From: Nonomuraea gerenzanensis
GTDB taxonomy: Bacteria > Actinomycetota > Actinomycetes > Streptosporangiales > Streptosporangiaceae
Direction of reading: 5' to 3'
Assembly: GCF_020215645.1 (NCBI RefSeq)
Contig: NZ_CP084058.1
Span: 5,890,001 to 5,954,000 of the forward strand
Length of the DNA stretch: 64,000 bases
In this document: positions 1 to 7,936 of the stretch, piece after piece
Layout: each line of letters starts with the position of its first letter
Numbering within the stretch: the first letter of the stretch is position 1
Translations under genes and position numbers: made by a program
The notes under the pieces: generated by a model
Told to the model about the DNA's origin: nothing
The model's database searches: none
The model's input: only the letters and a program-made list of their open reading frames with translations

Positions 1-1
1 G

Positions 2-439
2 GAAGAGGTGCCCGCCGACCAGCGGCCACCGGTCAACGTCGTGCACCTGGCTTACAACACCATGGTCGTCATCGGCACCGGGCTGCTGGGGCTGGCCCTG
101 TGGTTCGGGCTGGCGTGGTGGCGGCGACGGCGGCTGCCGCACACCGTCTGGTTCCTGCGCGCCGTCGCCGTGTCCGGGGTCGCGGCGGTGGTGGCGATGG
201 CGGCTGGATGGATCACCACGGAGGTGGGCCGGCAGCCGTGGATCGTCTACGGCCTCATGCGCACCGAGGACGCGGTCAGCCCCGCCGACGGGCTCGCCTG
301 GGGGCTGGCGGCGGTGGTCGTCGTCTACACCGTGCTGACCGTGTTCACGGTGGTGGTGCTGCGCAGGCTGGCACGCGGCCGCGACACCCTGGCACCGCAG
401 GAGCGGGGACAGGCGCACGAGCAGGGACAGGTGCTGTGA
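2..439 (+). CDS. cydA: Cytochrome bd quinol oxidase subunit I, C-terminal part (runs in from the left edge)
   Basis: This is the last 145 codons of the large subunit of a bd-type terminal oxidase, which oxidises quinol and reduces oxygen at the membrane. The reading frame is open to the window edge, so the start lies outside. Three membrane spans are visible. Between spans two and three is the TEVGRQPWIVYG segment, the most recognisable part of CydA. The Met in NTMVV near the N-terminal end of the fragment is at the place expected for the axial haem b558 methionine. The stop codon overlaps the GTG of cydB by four bases (GTGA), so the two subunits are probably translated together. Family assignment is firm; only the missing N-terminal part is unknown. 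Confidence 0.93.
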   Translation, partial: EEVPADQRPPVNVVHLAYNTMVVIGTGLLGLALWFGLAWWRRRRLPHTVWFLRAVAVSGVAAVVAMAAGWITTEVGRQPWIVYGLMRTEDAVSPADGLAWGLAAVVVVYTVLTVFTVVVLRRLARGRDTLAPQERGQAHEQGQVL

Positions 440-1485
440 CGCTCGCCGAGACGGTGCTGGGAGCGGCGTTCGCCGGCCTGATCGCCTACGCCTTGTTCGG
501 CGGCGCCGACTTCGGTGGCGGCATCTGGGACCTGCTGGCGGGCGGCACCGAAGGGGGACACGCCGTCCGCGATCGGATCGAACGCTCGATCGGGCCGGTG
601 TGGGAGGCCAATCACGTCTGGTTGATCTTCGTGCTGGTGGTGTTGTGGACCGGATTCTCCAGGGGGTTCGCCGCCTCCGTCACCACCCTGTACATCCCGC
701 TCACCCTCGCCGCGTTCGGGATCATCGCCCGCGGCGCGGCGTTCGCCTACCGCAAGAGCGTCGAGGCACTGGGGATGCGCCGCTTCTTCGGCGCCGCGTT
801 CGCGCTGTCGTCGCTGCTCACGCCGTTCTTCCTCGGCACGGTCGTCGGCGGGGTGGCCTCCGGCCGGGTGCCGCCGAGCATCGGGCCGGGCGACGTCGTG
901 CGGAGCTGGGTCAACCCGACCTCACTGCTGGGCGGCGCCTTGGCCGTGCTGGTCTGCGCCTACCTGGCCGCGGTGTTCCTGTGCGGGGATGCCCGCCGTG
1001 ACGGTGAGCACGACCTGGCAGGCGCGTTCCGCCGCCGCGCCCTGGCGGCCGCCGTCGTCACCGGCGCGGTGGGACTGATCGGGATCGCGGTGCTGCGGGC
1101 GGACGCGCCCCTGCTGTTCGAGGGGCTGACCGGTCGCGGCCTGCCGGTGGTGCTGGTGTCGGTGGCCGCCGGGCTCACCGCCTTCGGCCTGCTGCTAACC
1201 CGACGGTACGTCGCCGCCCGGATCGCCTCGGCGCTGGCCGTCATCGCCATCCTGGTGGGCTGGGCAGTGGCCCAGTACCCGTACCTGCTGCTGCCCTCAC
1301 TGACCATCGAGCAGGCCGCCGCCGGCCGCGCCACGCTGCTCGCCCTGCTCATCGCGCTGTCCGCGGGCGCGGTGATCCTCATCCCGGCCCTGGTCTACCT
1401 GTACACACTGTTTCAGAAAGCCTCTATCGAGCCGAAAAGCCCGAACCGCGCCAGACCTTCGTCGCGGCAGAACGGACACGGCTGA
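436..1485 (+). CDS. cydB: Cytochrome bd quinol oxidase subunit II
   Basis: A 349-residue protein with eight or nine membrane spans, the usual size for CydB. The N-terminus (ALFGGADFGGGIWDLL) and the segment GPVWEANHVWLIFVLVVLW are typical CydB landmarks. GTG at 436 is chosen because it overlaps the cydA stop in the standard four-base coupling; the longer open frame to 100 has no membrane-protein character. The protein pairs with CydA to form the oxidase. The C-terminal tail (about 25 residues rich in Ser, Arg and Pro) is hydrophilic and looks like a lineage-specific extension. No cydCD genes for cytochrome assembly follow in this window. Confidence 0.93.
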   Translation: MTLAETVLGAAFAGLIAYALFGGADFGGGIWDLLAGGTEGGHAVRDRIERSIGPVWEANHVWLIFVLVVLWTGFSRGFAASVTTLYIPLTLAAFGIIARGAAFAYRKSVEALGMRRFFGAAFALSSLLTPFFLGTVVGGVASGRVPPSIGPGDVVRSWVNPTSLLGGALAVLVCAYLAAVFLCGDARRDGEHDLAGAFRRRALAAAVVTGAVGLIGIAVLRADAPLLFEGLTGRGLPVVLVSVAAGLTAFGLLLTRRYVAARIASALAVIAILVGWAVAQYPYLLLPSLTIEQAAAGRATLLALLIALSAGAVILIPALVYLYTLFQKASIEPKSPNRARPSSRQNGHG

Positions 1486-1722
1486 CCAGACGGGTGCCAC
1501 CACAAGAACTCCGGCTGGGGACCAGACGTGCACGCGATCAACCGACAACCCGTCTTTCCGAGCTCAGCTCTCTGTCCCGACCGTCGCGATCCACCAGTGA
1601 CGTCGAGGCGCGTGGCCGGTTTGCCCGACGGCCATAAGAGCATGATCCGATACAAGACACATGGAGCCCGCGACTGTGGGTGGTCGGCTCCGGATTCCGT
1701 CCGGCTACCGGCGAGGAGCGCC

Positions 1723-2817
1723 ATGGCCATCAGTGAGCCGCAGCGGCCGGAGATCGTCGTCGGACTCGTGGCGACCCCGCCGGACTATCCGGCGCAGGTG
1801 GTCGCGCGGCTCGCCGCCGAGCTGGCCGACCGGCTGGCCGAGCGGGTGGACCCGGAGGTGCGGTGGAGCGTCCGGGCCGGCTGGGGTGACGTGGCGCCGC
1901 GCCGCGACGGCGGCGTCGAGGCGCTGCTGGACGATCTCGCCCGGCGGCGGGCCGACGCCCGGTGGGATGTCGCGATCTGCCTGACCGACCTGCCGCTGCA
2001 CACCGAGCGGGTGCCGCTGGTCGCGCATACGTCCGCCCGGCGCCGCGTCGCGGCGGTCTCCCTGCCCGCGCTGGGGCTGCGCCAGCTGACAGCGCTCCGC
2101 ACGGCCGTCCCGGGTCTCGTGGGCCGGCTGCTCAGCGACGCTTCCGGGGAGCGGGTGCCGCCGGCCGACCTGGCCGGCCAGGTCGCCGCCATTGACCGGG
2201 TGGCCGGCCAGGCCGGTGCCGGGGAACGGGGCTACCTCGCCTCGCGGCTGGCCGGCCGGCTGCGGCTGCTGACCGGAATGATCCGGGCCAACCGCCCGGG
2301 GCGCGCCCTGCTGGGCCTGTCCAAACTCCTGGCCGGCGCCTTCGCCACGGCCGCGTTCGCGCTCACCACCAACACCATCTGGGAGATGGGTGACGCGCTC
2401 GGCGGGCTCCGCCTCACCGTGATCATGCTTCTCGGGCTGGCCGCGCTGGTGACCTGGCTGATCGTCGCGCACGACCTGTGGGAGAAACCGGGCCGGCAGA
2501 CACCGCCTGAGCTGGCCCGGCTGTTCAACGTGGGCACGATCCTCACCCTCACCCTGGCCGCCGCGGTGTCCTATCTGGTGCTGTTCGCCGGAACGGCACT
2601 CGTCGCGGCGCTGCTGATCGACACCTCCGTGCTGGAACGAAACCTGCAGCGGCCGGTCGGTCTGAGCGACTATCTGACCCTGGCCTGGATCATCAGCTCG
2701 CTGGCCACCGTCGGCGGCACGATCGGCTCCGGGCTGGAGGACGAGGACACGGTGCGGGCCGCCGCCTACGGCTACCATCCCGAACCCGGCGGCCGGCGGG
2801 ACGAGCAGGACACATAG
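1723..2817 (+). CDS. Membrane protein of unknown function with a soluble N-terminal domain
   Basis: The 364-residue product has an N-terminal soluble half (about residues 1-200) and four hydrophobic spans in the C-terminal half. ATG at 1723 follows a GAGGAG ribosome site at 1712-1717; the open frame continues upstream to 1528 but that part is not protein-like. The soluble half has alternating strands and helices (IVVGLVATPPDYP, WDVAICLTDLP) suggestive of an alpha/beta fold. I cannot name a function. The gene follows cydB after a gap of about 240 bases, so it is more likely a separate transcript than part of the oxidase operon. Confidence 0.8.
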   Translation: MAISEPQRPEIVVGLVATPPDYPAQVVARLAAELADRLAERVDPEVRWSVRAGWGDVAPRRDGGVEALLDDLARRRADARWDVAICLTDLPLHTERVPLVAHTSARRRVAAVSLPALGLRQLTALRTAVPGLVGRLLSDASGERVPPADLAGQVAAIDRVAGQAGAGERGYLASRLAGRLRLLTGMIRANRPGRALLGLSKLLAGAFATAAFALTTNTIWEMGDALGGLRLTVIMLLGLAALVTWLIVAHDLWEKPGRQTPPELARLFNVGTILTLTLAAAVSYLVLFAGTALVAALLIDTSVLERNLQRPVGLSDYLTLAWIISSLATVGGTIGSGLEDEDTVRAAAYGYHPEPGGRRDEQDT

Positions 2818-2927
2818 CCGCCGCCCCGGGAAGGCGCCGGCCTGAGCCGGAGCGTGTGGCTGCGCGGCCTGGCGCGGCGTTAATTGGGGTGAGGTTCCGG
2901 CGGCGCTCGTGCACAGTTGGCGGAGTG

Positions 2928-3968
2928 ATGTCCAATTTTGTACCTGGTATTGAGCTGTCGCGGGCCTTCTACGGTGAGGTCGTGGCGCCGCTGGTGTCGG
3001 GAGTCGCGCACAGTGCCGCGTTGGTGGGGCCGGGGTCGGAGGTGCTGGAGTTCGACACGGCGCGTTCGACGGACCATGACTGGGGGCCGCGGGTGCTGCT
3101 GTTCGTGGCGGCGGAGCGGGTGGCCGAGGTGGAGGAGAAGGTGGTGGCGGGGCTGCCGGAGCGGTTCGGCGGGTTCCCGACGGTGTTCGCCTATCACGAG
3201 CGGGTGCGTCCCGGGGTGACGGTGACGGATCTGCACGGGTGGCTGGTGGGGCGGCTCGGGTTCGATCCGCGGGACGGGGTGTCGTTGCTGGACTGGTTGT
3301 CGGCGCCGTGGCAGCGCCTGGCGGAGGTGACCGGGGGAGAGGTGTTCTTCGACGGGCTGGGGGAGCGGGGGCTGGAGGCGGCGCGGGCGGCGTTGCGCTG
3401 GTATCCGCAGGATGTGTGGCGCTACGTGCTGGCGTGTCAGTGGCAGCGGATCTGCCAGGAGGAGCCGTTCGTCGGCCGGTGCGGGGAGGTGGGTGACGAG
3501 CTGGGCTCGGCCGTGCTGGGGGCGCGGCTGGCGCGGGAGGTGATGCGGCTGGCGTTGCTGCTGCGGCGGCGTTATCCGCCGTACGGCAAGTGGCTGGGCA
3601 GCGCGCTGGCGCGGCTGCCGGGGTCGGCGGAGCTGGGGGAGTCGCTGGGGGCGGCGGTGGCTGCGCGTTCGTGGCGGGAGCGGCAGCAGGGCCTGTCGGC
3701 GGCGTACGGGCGGGTGGCGGCGTTGCAGAACCGGATGGCGCTGGCGGAGCGGCTGGATGAGGGGGTGCGGGGGTTCTTCGACCGGCCGTTCGAGGTGATC
3801 GGGGCGGGGCGGTTCGTGGCGGCGCTGATGGCGTCGGTGTCGGATCCGGTGATCAGGGGGTTGCCGGTGACGGGGTGTGTGGATCAGTTGTCGGATTCGA
3901 CGGATCTGCTGGTGGCGCCGGGGCGGGCGCGGGCGGTGACGGCCGCGGCGCTGGGCCTGACCGCCTGA
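2928..3968 (+). CDS. DUF4037 protein (nucleotidyltransferase-like fold)
   Basis: The 346-residue product carries the order of motifs known for DUF4037 proteins: an early G-S-E segment (LVGPGSEVLEFDTARSTDHD), then DHDWGPRVLLFV, and later WYPQDVWRYVLACQWQRI with an EEPFVGR tail. The N-terminal GSE/HDW region resembles nucleotidyltransferases, so transfer of a nucleotide is possible but unproven. ATG 2928 is preceded in frame by GTG 2925; either could start translation. The coding strand is very rich in G at third positions, unlike the preceding membrane protein gene, marking the beginning of a G-rich + strand block. It ends just before a strong hairpin terminator. Confidence 0.8.
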   Translation: MSNFVPGIELSRAFYGEVVAPLVSGVAHSAALVGPGSEVLEFDTARSTDHDWGPRVLLFVAAERVAEVEEKVVAGLPERFGGFPTVFAYHERVRPGVTVTDLHGWLVGRLGFDPRDGVSLLDWLSAPWQRLAEVTGGEVFFDGLGERGLEAARAALRWYPQDVWRYVLACQWQRICQEEPFVGRCGEVGDELGSAVLGARLAREVMRLALLLRRRYPPYGKWLGSALARLPGSAELGESLGAAVAARSWRERQQGLSAAYGRVAALQNRMALAERLDEGVRGFFDRPFEVIGAGRFVAALMASVSDPVIRGLPVTGCVDQLSDSTDLLVAPGRARAVTAAALGLTA

Positions 3969-3988
3969 TGTGATCTACAGCGTAAAGG

Positions 3989-4013
3989 CCGAGGGTTTGG
4001 GCAGAACCCTCGG
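3989..4013. terminator. Hairpin terminator between convergent genes
   Basis: CCGAGGGTT (3989-3997) pairs perfectly with AACCCTCGG (4005-4013) around a seven-base loop, and is followed by the pyrimidine run TTCTTCCTT. It lies between the stop of the DUF4037 gene and the stop of the SRPBCC gene coming from the other strand, so it can serve both. Confidence 0.85.
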
Positions 4014-4034
4014 TTCTTCCTTACAGAAAACCCA

Positions 4035-4829
4035 TCAGGCGATGAGGGACGCGGCGAGGTCTTCGACGCGGATGCGCCAGGCGTCTGCTGTCTCGGGGGC
4101 GCCGGTGCAGGTGACGATGAGGCGCGGTCCCTGGCCGGTGCCCTGGGTGAGCTCCCAGCGGACGTGGCCGGCGGGGGTGTCGTACTCCAGGAGTTTCGCG
4201 GTGTCGGTGCGTGTGACGGGCCCGGGCTGGAGGCCGGGGACGGTGAAGGGGGCCGGTGGCGGGGTGCCGGGGGTGGCGTCGGGGCCGTTCAGGTGCTGCC
4301 AGACGTCTTCGGCGGGGCGGGTGAGCTGGCGTTCGACGCGGACGGTGTCGCCGTCGAGGGTGGTGGAGGGCAGGCCGAGGATGGCGATGTAGTCCTCGTG
4401 GAGGCGGGCGCTGTGGGCGGGGTCGGGGTCGGTGGGCAGGTGGCTGAGGCGCTGGTCGAGGTGGGCGGCGAGGGCTTGGATGCAGGTGTGCCAGCCGGCG
4501 GCGAAGCTGGCGGCGCCGTGGCGGTCGGTGAAGGTGTGGGTGAAGGTGAGCAGGGTGCCGTCGCCGTCGGGGGTGAGGTGCCAGCGCAGTTCGTCGTCGC
4601 CCCAGGTGTGGGCGAAGGTGCGGGGTGGGTCGTTGTCGGTGATGTGGCCGTCGGGGCCGAAGCCGTAGGAGATGCGGTCGCCGTCGATGGTGACGTCGGC
4701 GGGGAACCAGGCGGCGAGGTGTTCGGGGCGGGTGATGGCGCGCCAGACCTTGTCGGGTGGGTGGGGGAGGCGGCGCTGGAGGGTGAGGGTGGTGCGGCCG
4801 TCGGGGTGGAGGGTGAGCGTTTCGTTCAT
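4035..4829 (-). CDS. SRPBCC (AHSA1-like) protein, tandem domain
   Basis: The 264-residue product has an AHSA1/START-type domain at residues 15-145 (PHPPDKVWRAITRPEHLAAW, then the WHLTPDGDGTLLTFTHTF strand pair) and a second, weaker copy from about residue 160 (RQLTRPAEDVWQHL). Such proteins bind small hydrophobic ligands in a helix-grip pocket; the ligand here is unknown. Its ATG overlaps the stop of the upstream ArsR gene by four bases, so regulator and SRPBCC protein are a coupled pair. ArsR-SRPBCC pairs are common in actinomycetes. Confidence 0.88.
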   Translation of the reverse strand: MNETLTLHPDGRTTLTLQRRLPHPPDKVWRAITRPEHLAAWFPADVTIDGDRISYGFGPDGHITDNDPPRTFAHTWGDDELRWHLTPDGDGTLLTFTHTFTDRHGAASFAAGWHTCIQALAAHLDQRLSHLPTDPDPAHSARLHEDYIAILGLPSTTLDGDTVRVERQLTRPAEDVWQHLNGPDATPGTPPPAPFTVPGLQPGPVTRTDTAKLLEYDTPAGHVRWELTQGTGQGPRLIVTCTGAPETADAWRIRVEDLAASLIA

Positions 4830-5140
4830 GGGGTGGGGTCGTCTTCCATGGTGTCGAGGTGGTGTTCGAGGTGGTCGAGTGCGGTGTTCCAGAGCCGGCG
4901 GTAGGGGGTGAGCCAGGCGTCGATTTCGGCGAGGGGGGCGGGGCGGAGTTCGTACCAGCGGCGTTGGGCGTCCTTGCGGACGGTGACGAGGCCTGCTTGG
5001 CGGAGGATGCGCAGGTGTTTGCTGGTGCCGGGCTGGGTGAGGCCGAGGTGGTGGGTGAGCTCGCTGACCTGGTGGGGGCGTTGGAGGAGGAGGTCGAGGA
5101 TGTGGCGTCGTGCGGGTTCGGCGAGGACGTCGAAGGGCAT
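4826..5140 (-). CDS. ArsR/SmtB-family winged-helix repressor
   Basis: The 104-residue product starts MPFDVLAEPARRHILDLL, the classic first helix of ArsR repressors, followed by the recognition region LTQPGTSKHLRILRQAGLV and a wing (RKDAQRRWYEL). The metal-binding cysteines of ArsR/SmtB are absent, so metals are probably not the signal. The open frame extends to 5176, but that would place an AT-rich inverted repeat (5149-5168) inside the gene; starting at 5140 leaves the repeat in the 51-base gap behind tipA as a likely operator. The gene overlaps the SRPBCC gene by four bases. Confidence 0.88.
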   Translation of the reverse strand: MPFDVLAEPARRHILDLLLQRPHQVSELTHHLGLTQPGTSKHLRILRQAGLVTVRKDAQRRWYELRPAPLAEIDAWLTPYRRLWNTALDHLEHHLDTMEDDPTP

Positions 5141-5148
5141 GGCTGCGA

Positions 5149-5168
5149 ATATACCGGTCTGGTTATAT
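5149..5168. promoter_or_regulatory. Candidate operator of the ArsR-SRPBCC pair
   Basis: An AT-rich imperfect inverted repeat, with ATATA at the left end and TATAT at the right, lies nine bases upstream of the chosen ArsR start in otherwise G-rich DNA. Its base composition and place suggest an auto-repression site and the promoter -10 region. No experiment supports it. Confidence 0.45.
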
Positions 5169-5191
5169 GCCTGCAAGGGTATGTAGTGGGG

Positions 5192-5953
5192 TCAGGGAGT
5201 GTGGCGGCGGGCGTTGGCGTGGATGGCGTGGCGGAGGTAGGTGGCCAGGCCGGGCAGGAGGCCGTCGAAGGTGGCGGTGAAGCGGGGGTCTTGGACGTAC
5301 AGGTCACCGAGGCAGCGGTGCAGGTCGTGGGGGCAGTCGTAGAACCAGCGGGTGATGTGGCCGCGGTGGCGTTCGGCGAGGTCCATGGCGGGGGTGCCGT
5401 CGGCGGGCAGGCCGGCTTTGCAGGCGGCGATGAGGTCGCCGGTGATGGTGGCGGCTTCGGCTTTGAGCTGGAGCCAGTCGGCTTTGGTGTAGGTGGCGAC
5501 GCGGCGGCGGCTCTGGGCGTAGGCGTCGGTGTGGCCCCAGCGGCGTTCGGCTTCGGCGTCGTGGTCTTCGGGGCGGTGGTCGCCGAAGATCTCGAAGCGT
5601 TCTTCGGGGGTGAGGGTGATGCCGCTGTTGCGGGCGTTGATGGCGCGTTCGACGGCGGCGATGACCTCCTGGAGGCGGCGGGCCTTGCGGGTGAGCAGCT
5701 CGTGCTGGCGGCGCAGGTGGGTGAGCTCGTCGGTGTGGGGCTCGTCGAGGATGACGGCGATCTCGTCGAGGGGGAAGCCGAGCTCGCGGTAGAGGAGGAT
5801 CTGCTGCAGGCGGACGAGGTCGTCGTCGGTGTAGCGGCGGTAGCCGGTGCGGGTGCGCTCGCCGGGGGTGAGCAGCCCGATCTCGTCGTAGTGGTGCAGG
5901 GTGCGGACGGTGATGTCGGCGAGCCTGGCGACCTGTCCCACGGAGAAGCTCAT
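5192..5953 (-). CDS. tipA: TipA-like MerR regulator with thiopeptide-binding (TipAS) domain
   Basis: At 253 residues this is the same length as TipAL of Streptomyces lividans. A MerR winged helix (residues 3-70, with [14 protein letters not shown] and GYRRY) and a dimerising coiled coil are followed by the TipAS domain ([26 protein letters not shown]). The C-terminal part has Cys207 and Cys214 in [17 protein letters not shown], matching the conserved cysteine region of TipA, where a cysteine forms a covalent bond with thiopeptide antibiotics. TipA activates its own promoter when it binds such drugs. The promoter 5960-5990 has the wide spacer expected of MerR targets. Confidence 0.88.
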   Translation of the reverse strand: MSFSVGQVARLADITVRTLHHYDEIGLLTPGERTRTGYRRYTDDDLVRLQQILLYRELGFPLDEIAVILDEPHTDELTHLRRQHELLTRKARRLQEVIAAVERAINARNSGITLTPEERFEIFGDHRPEDHDAEAERRWGHTDAYAQSRRRVATYTKADWLQLKAEAATITGDLIAACKAGLPADGTPAMDLAERHRGHITRWFYDCPHDLHRCLGDLYVQDPRFTATFDGLLPGLATYLRHAIHANARRHTP

Positions 5954-5959
5954 GGGTCC

Positions 5960-5990
5960 ACCTTGCAGGGTGACGTGGGGTGAGGGTCAA
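5960..5990 (-). promoter_or_regulatory. Candidate MerR-type promoter of the tipA-like gene, leaderless
   Basis: On the minus strand a -35 box TTGACC (5990-5985) is followed after 19 bases by CAAGGT (5965-5960). The inverted repeat ACCTTGCAGGGT (5960-5971, 10 of 12 matching) overlaps the -10. The predicted transcript would begin at or next to the ATG at 5953, giving a leaderless message. A 19-base spacer is the hallmark of MerR-activated promoters. Confidence 0.5.
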
Positions 5991-6035
5991 GCCGGTGGGA
6001 TCGGCGGGGTGCGGAAGGGGGTCATGCTGGGGGGC

Positions 6036-6899
6036 ATGGATGAGGAGTTGCTGCCGATCGGGCAGTTCGCCCGGCTGGGGCGGTTGAGTGTGAAGCAGTT
6101 GCGGCGTTACGACGAGCTGGGGTTGTTGCGGCCGGCGTATGTGGACGCGGACACGGGTTACCGGTATTACCGGGCGTCGCAGGCGCGGGTGGCGTTGTCG
6201 ATCGGGTTGCTGCGGTCGCTGGACGTGCCGCTGCCGGTGGTGGGTGAGGTGCTGGCGGGTTCGCCGGGGGAGGCGGGGCGGGTGCTGGCGGGGGTGCGGG
6301 ACGCGCTGGAGGTGGAGCTGGCGCGGCGGCGGCGGACGCTGGCGGCGCTGGAGCGGGTGATGGCGCGGGGGTTGCCGTCGGCGCCGGTGCGGCTGGTGCC
6401 GCAGCCTGCGGTGCGGGTGGCGGTGGTGCGGGAGCGGGCGGCGGGGACGGAGGACATCGGGCGGGCGACGTCGGCGGCGGTGGCGCGCCTCATGGCGGGC
6501 GGCGTGGCGGGTGGTGTTGCGGGCGGGGGTGTGGGCGGGGGTGTGGGCGGGGGTGTGGCGGACGGGGGGCCGGTGCGGCTGGTGGGGTTGTTCCCGGTGG
6601 ATCTGGGTGAGGTGGTGGACGTGGCGGTGGCTCTGGTGCTGCGGGAGGGCCGGTCGGCGGGTGCGGGGGTGGAGGTGCGGACGCTGCCGGGCGGGGTGTT
6701 CGCGTCGGCGACGCATGTGGGGCCCTACGACCAGATCTCGCTGACCGCGCATGCGGTGCTGGCATGGTGTGCGGAGCGGCGGCATGGGGTGCGGGGGCCG
6801 TTGCGGGAGGTGTACGTGTCGGATCCGGCGGTGACGGCGCCGGAGGAGCTGGTGACGAAGGTGATGGTCTGCCTGGAGGAGGAGCCGCAGGCGGGGTGA
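6036..6899 (+). CDS. MerR-family regulator with GyrI-like ligand-binding domain
   Basis: The 287-residue product begins with a MerR helix-turn-helix ([26 protein letters not shown]), a coiled coil at about residues 75-115, and a C-terminal GyrI/BmrR-type domain ([47 protein letters not shown]). This layout is that of BmrR/BltR regulators of drug efflux. A glycine-valine linker near residues 152-175 is encoded by a short tandem DNA repeat (about 6520-6560). ATG 6036 is preferred because it aligns with family starts; ATG 6024 in frame is possible. It is divergent from the tipA-like gene; no efflux gene follows directly. Confidence 0.85.
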   Translation: MDEELLPIGQFARLGRLSVKQLRRYDELGLLRPAYVDADTGYRYYRASQARVALSIGLLRSLDVPLPVVGEVLAGSPGEAGRVLAGVRDALEVELARRRRTLAALERVMARGLPSAPVRLVPQPAVRVAVVRERAAGTEDIGRATSAAVARLMAGGVAGGVAGGGVGGGVGGGVADGGPVRLVGLFPVDLGEVVDVAVALVLREGRSAGAGVEVRTLPGGVFASATHVGPYDQISLTAHAVLAWCAERRHGVRGPLREVYVSDPAVTAPEELVTKVMVCLEEEPQAG

Positions 6900-7936
6900 G
6901 GGTCAAGGGTGGGGTGGTGGCGTGCCATGGGCGGGTCAAAACTTGCTGTGGCTTGGTGACCTGGCCGCCCTGCGGGGCGGGCGGGACATAATCTGGGGGC
7001 GACGGCCCGGGAGCGTGGGTGACCTGCGTGGCCCGTGCCGCCACGGATCCATGGCAGCGGCGACGGCCCGTGCGTCCCGTGTCCCGCCGGTGCGGCGGGC
7101 GGGGCGTGTTGCGGGGCGCCGGCTTGAGGGGGCCGGTCGGTCGCGGGCGTCCGGGGTTCGTGGTGGGGGTGGATGACTGTTTCCGCCTGCTCGGTGCGGG
7201 GTGTCGGGGTGTGTCGCTCCGGCGCCGGACGCCGGGGGCGCTGATCGACTGGAGTTGCGGCGCATGTTAGGAAGTGGGACGGCTGCCGGGCGAGCGCCGG
7301 GTGCCGGGCGTGTCCCGGGTGCTGGGCGGGCGCTGGGTGGCGGGCGGTGGCGCCGCCCGGGCGGGCCGATGTGTGCGGACGCGCGGCTGCCTTCCGGGCG
7401 TGACCGTGCCTGGCCGGTGCCGGGCGCGGGCCGGGGGCCGGCGGGACGTCCAAGGGGAGGTCCGTGCTCGCGGCCGATGGGGCGGCCGGTGGGGTCGGCG
7501 GCGACACGGGTGCGGCCGGCGGTGCGGACAGCGCGGCGTCCCGCGTGCGGGACTTACGGGTTATTAGCGGATGCCGGACGTCCGGTCTCGCGGAGCGGCG
7601 CGACGGGCGCGGTGGCGGCCGCCGCAGGCAGCGGCGGCGCGACGGCAGCCGCACGGGGCGAAGACGCGGCGGCAGAATCGTGCGGCGGGGGCGCGACGGC
7701 GCTCTCGCGGAGCGGCGGGGCAGGCGCGCTGGTGGCGGTGCAGGCAGGGCCGGTACGGCGGCGTGCGCGCGGCGACGGGACGGCCGTGGCGGTGGAGCGC
7801 CGCGTGCGGGCGCGGCATCGGCGGCGGTGCGAGCCGGCCGCCGCGCTGGAGCATCGGTTATTACCCGGCCCCTGGTGAACCGGGGGGCGGAGGAGTTCGG
7901 GCGCGGGCACGTACGCCCGCGCCGGTCACAGATCTT
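6900..7936. other. About 1.0 kb without a supported gene
   Basis: Very G-rich on the + strand. Open frames exist on both strands but are long runs of Arg, Gly, Ala and Pro with no motif and no ribosome site, as expected by chance at this composition. The 14-base string CTCGCGGAGCGGCG occurs twice (near 7589 and 7702), and two similar AT-rich words (GGGTTATTAGC near 7559 and CGGTTATTACCC near 7856) stand out. It separates the MerR gene from the end of the UvrA-like gene. I see no function. Confidence 0.6.

Noticed and set aside
7201..7878. Possible gene in the 6.9-7.9 kb gap
   Set aside because: Arg/Ala/Gly-rich, competing frames on both strands of similar length, no ribosome site.
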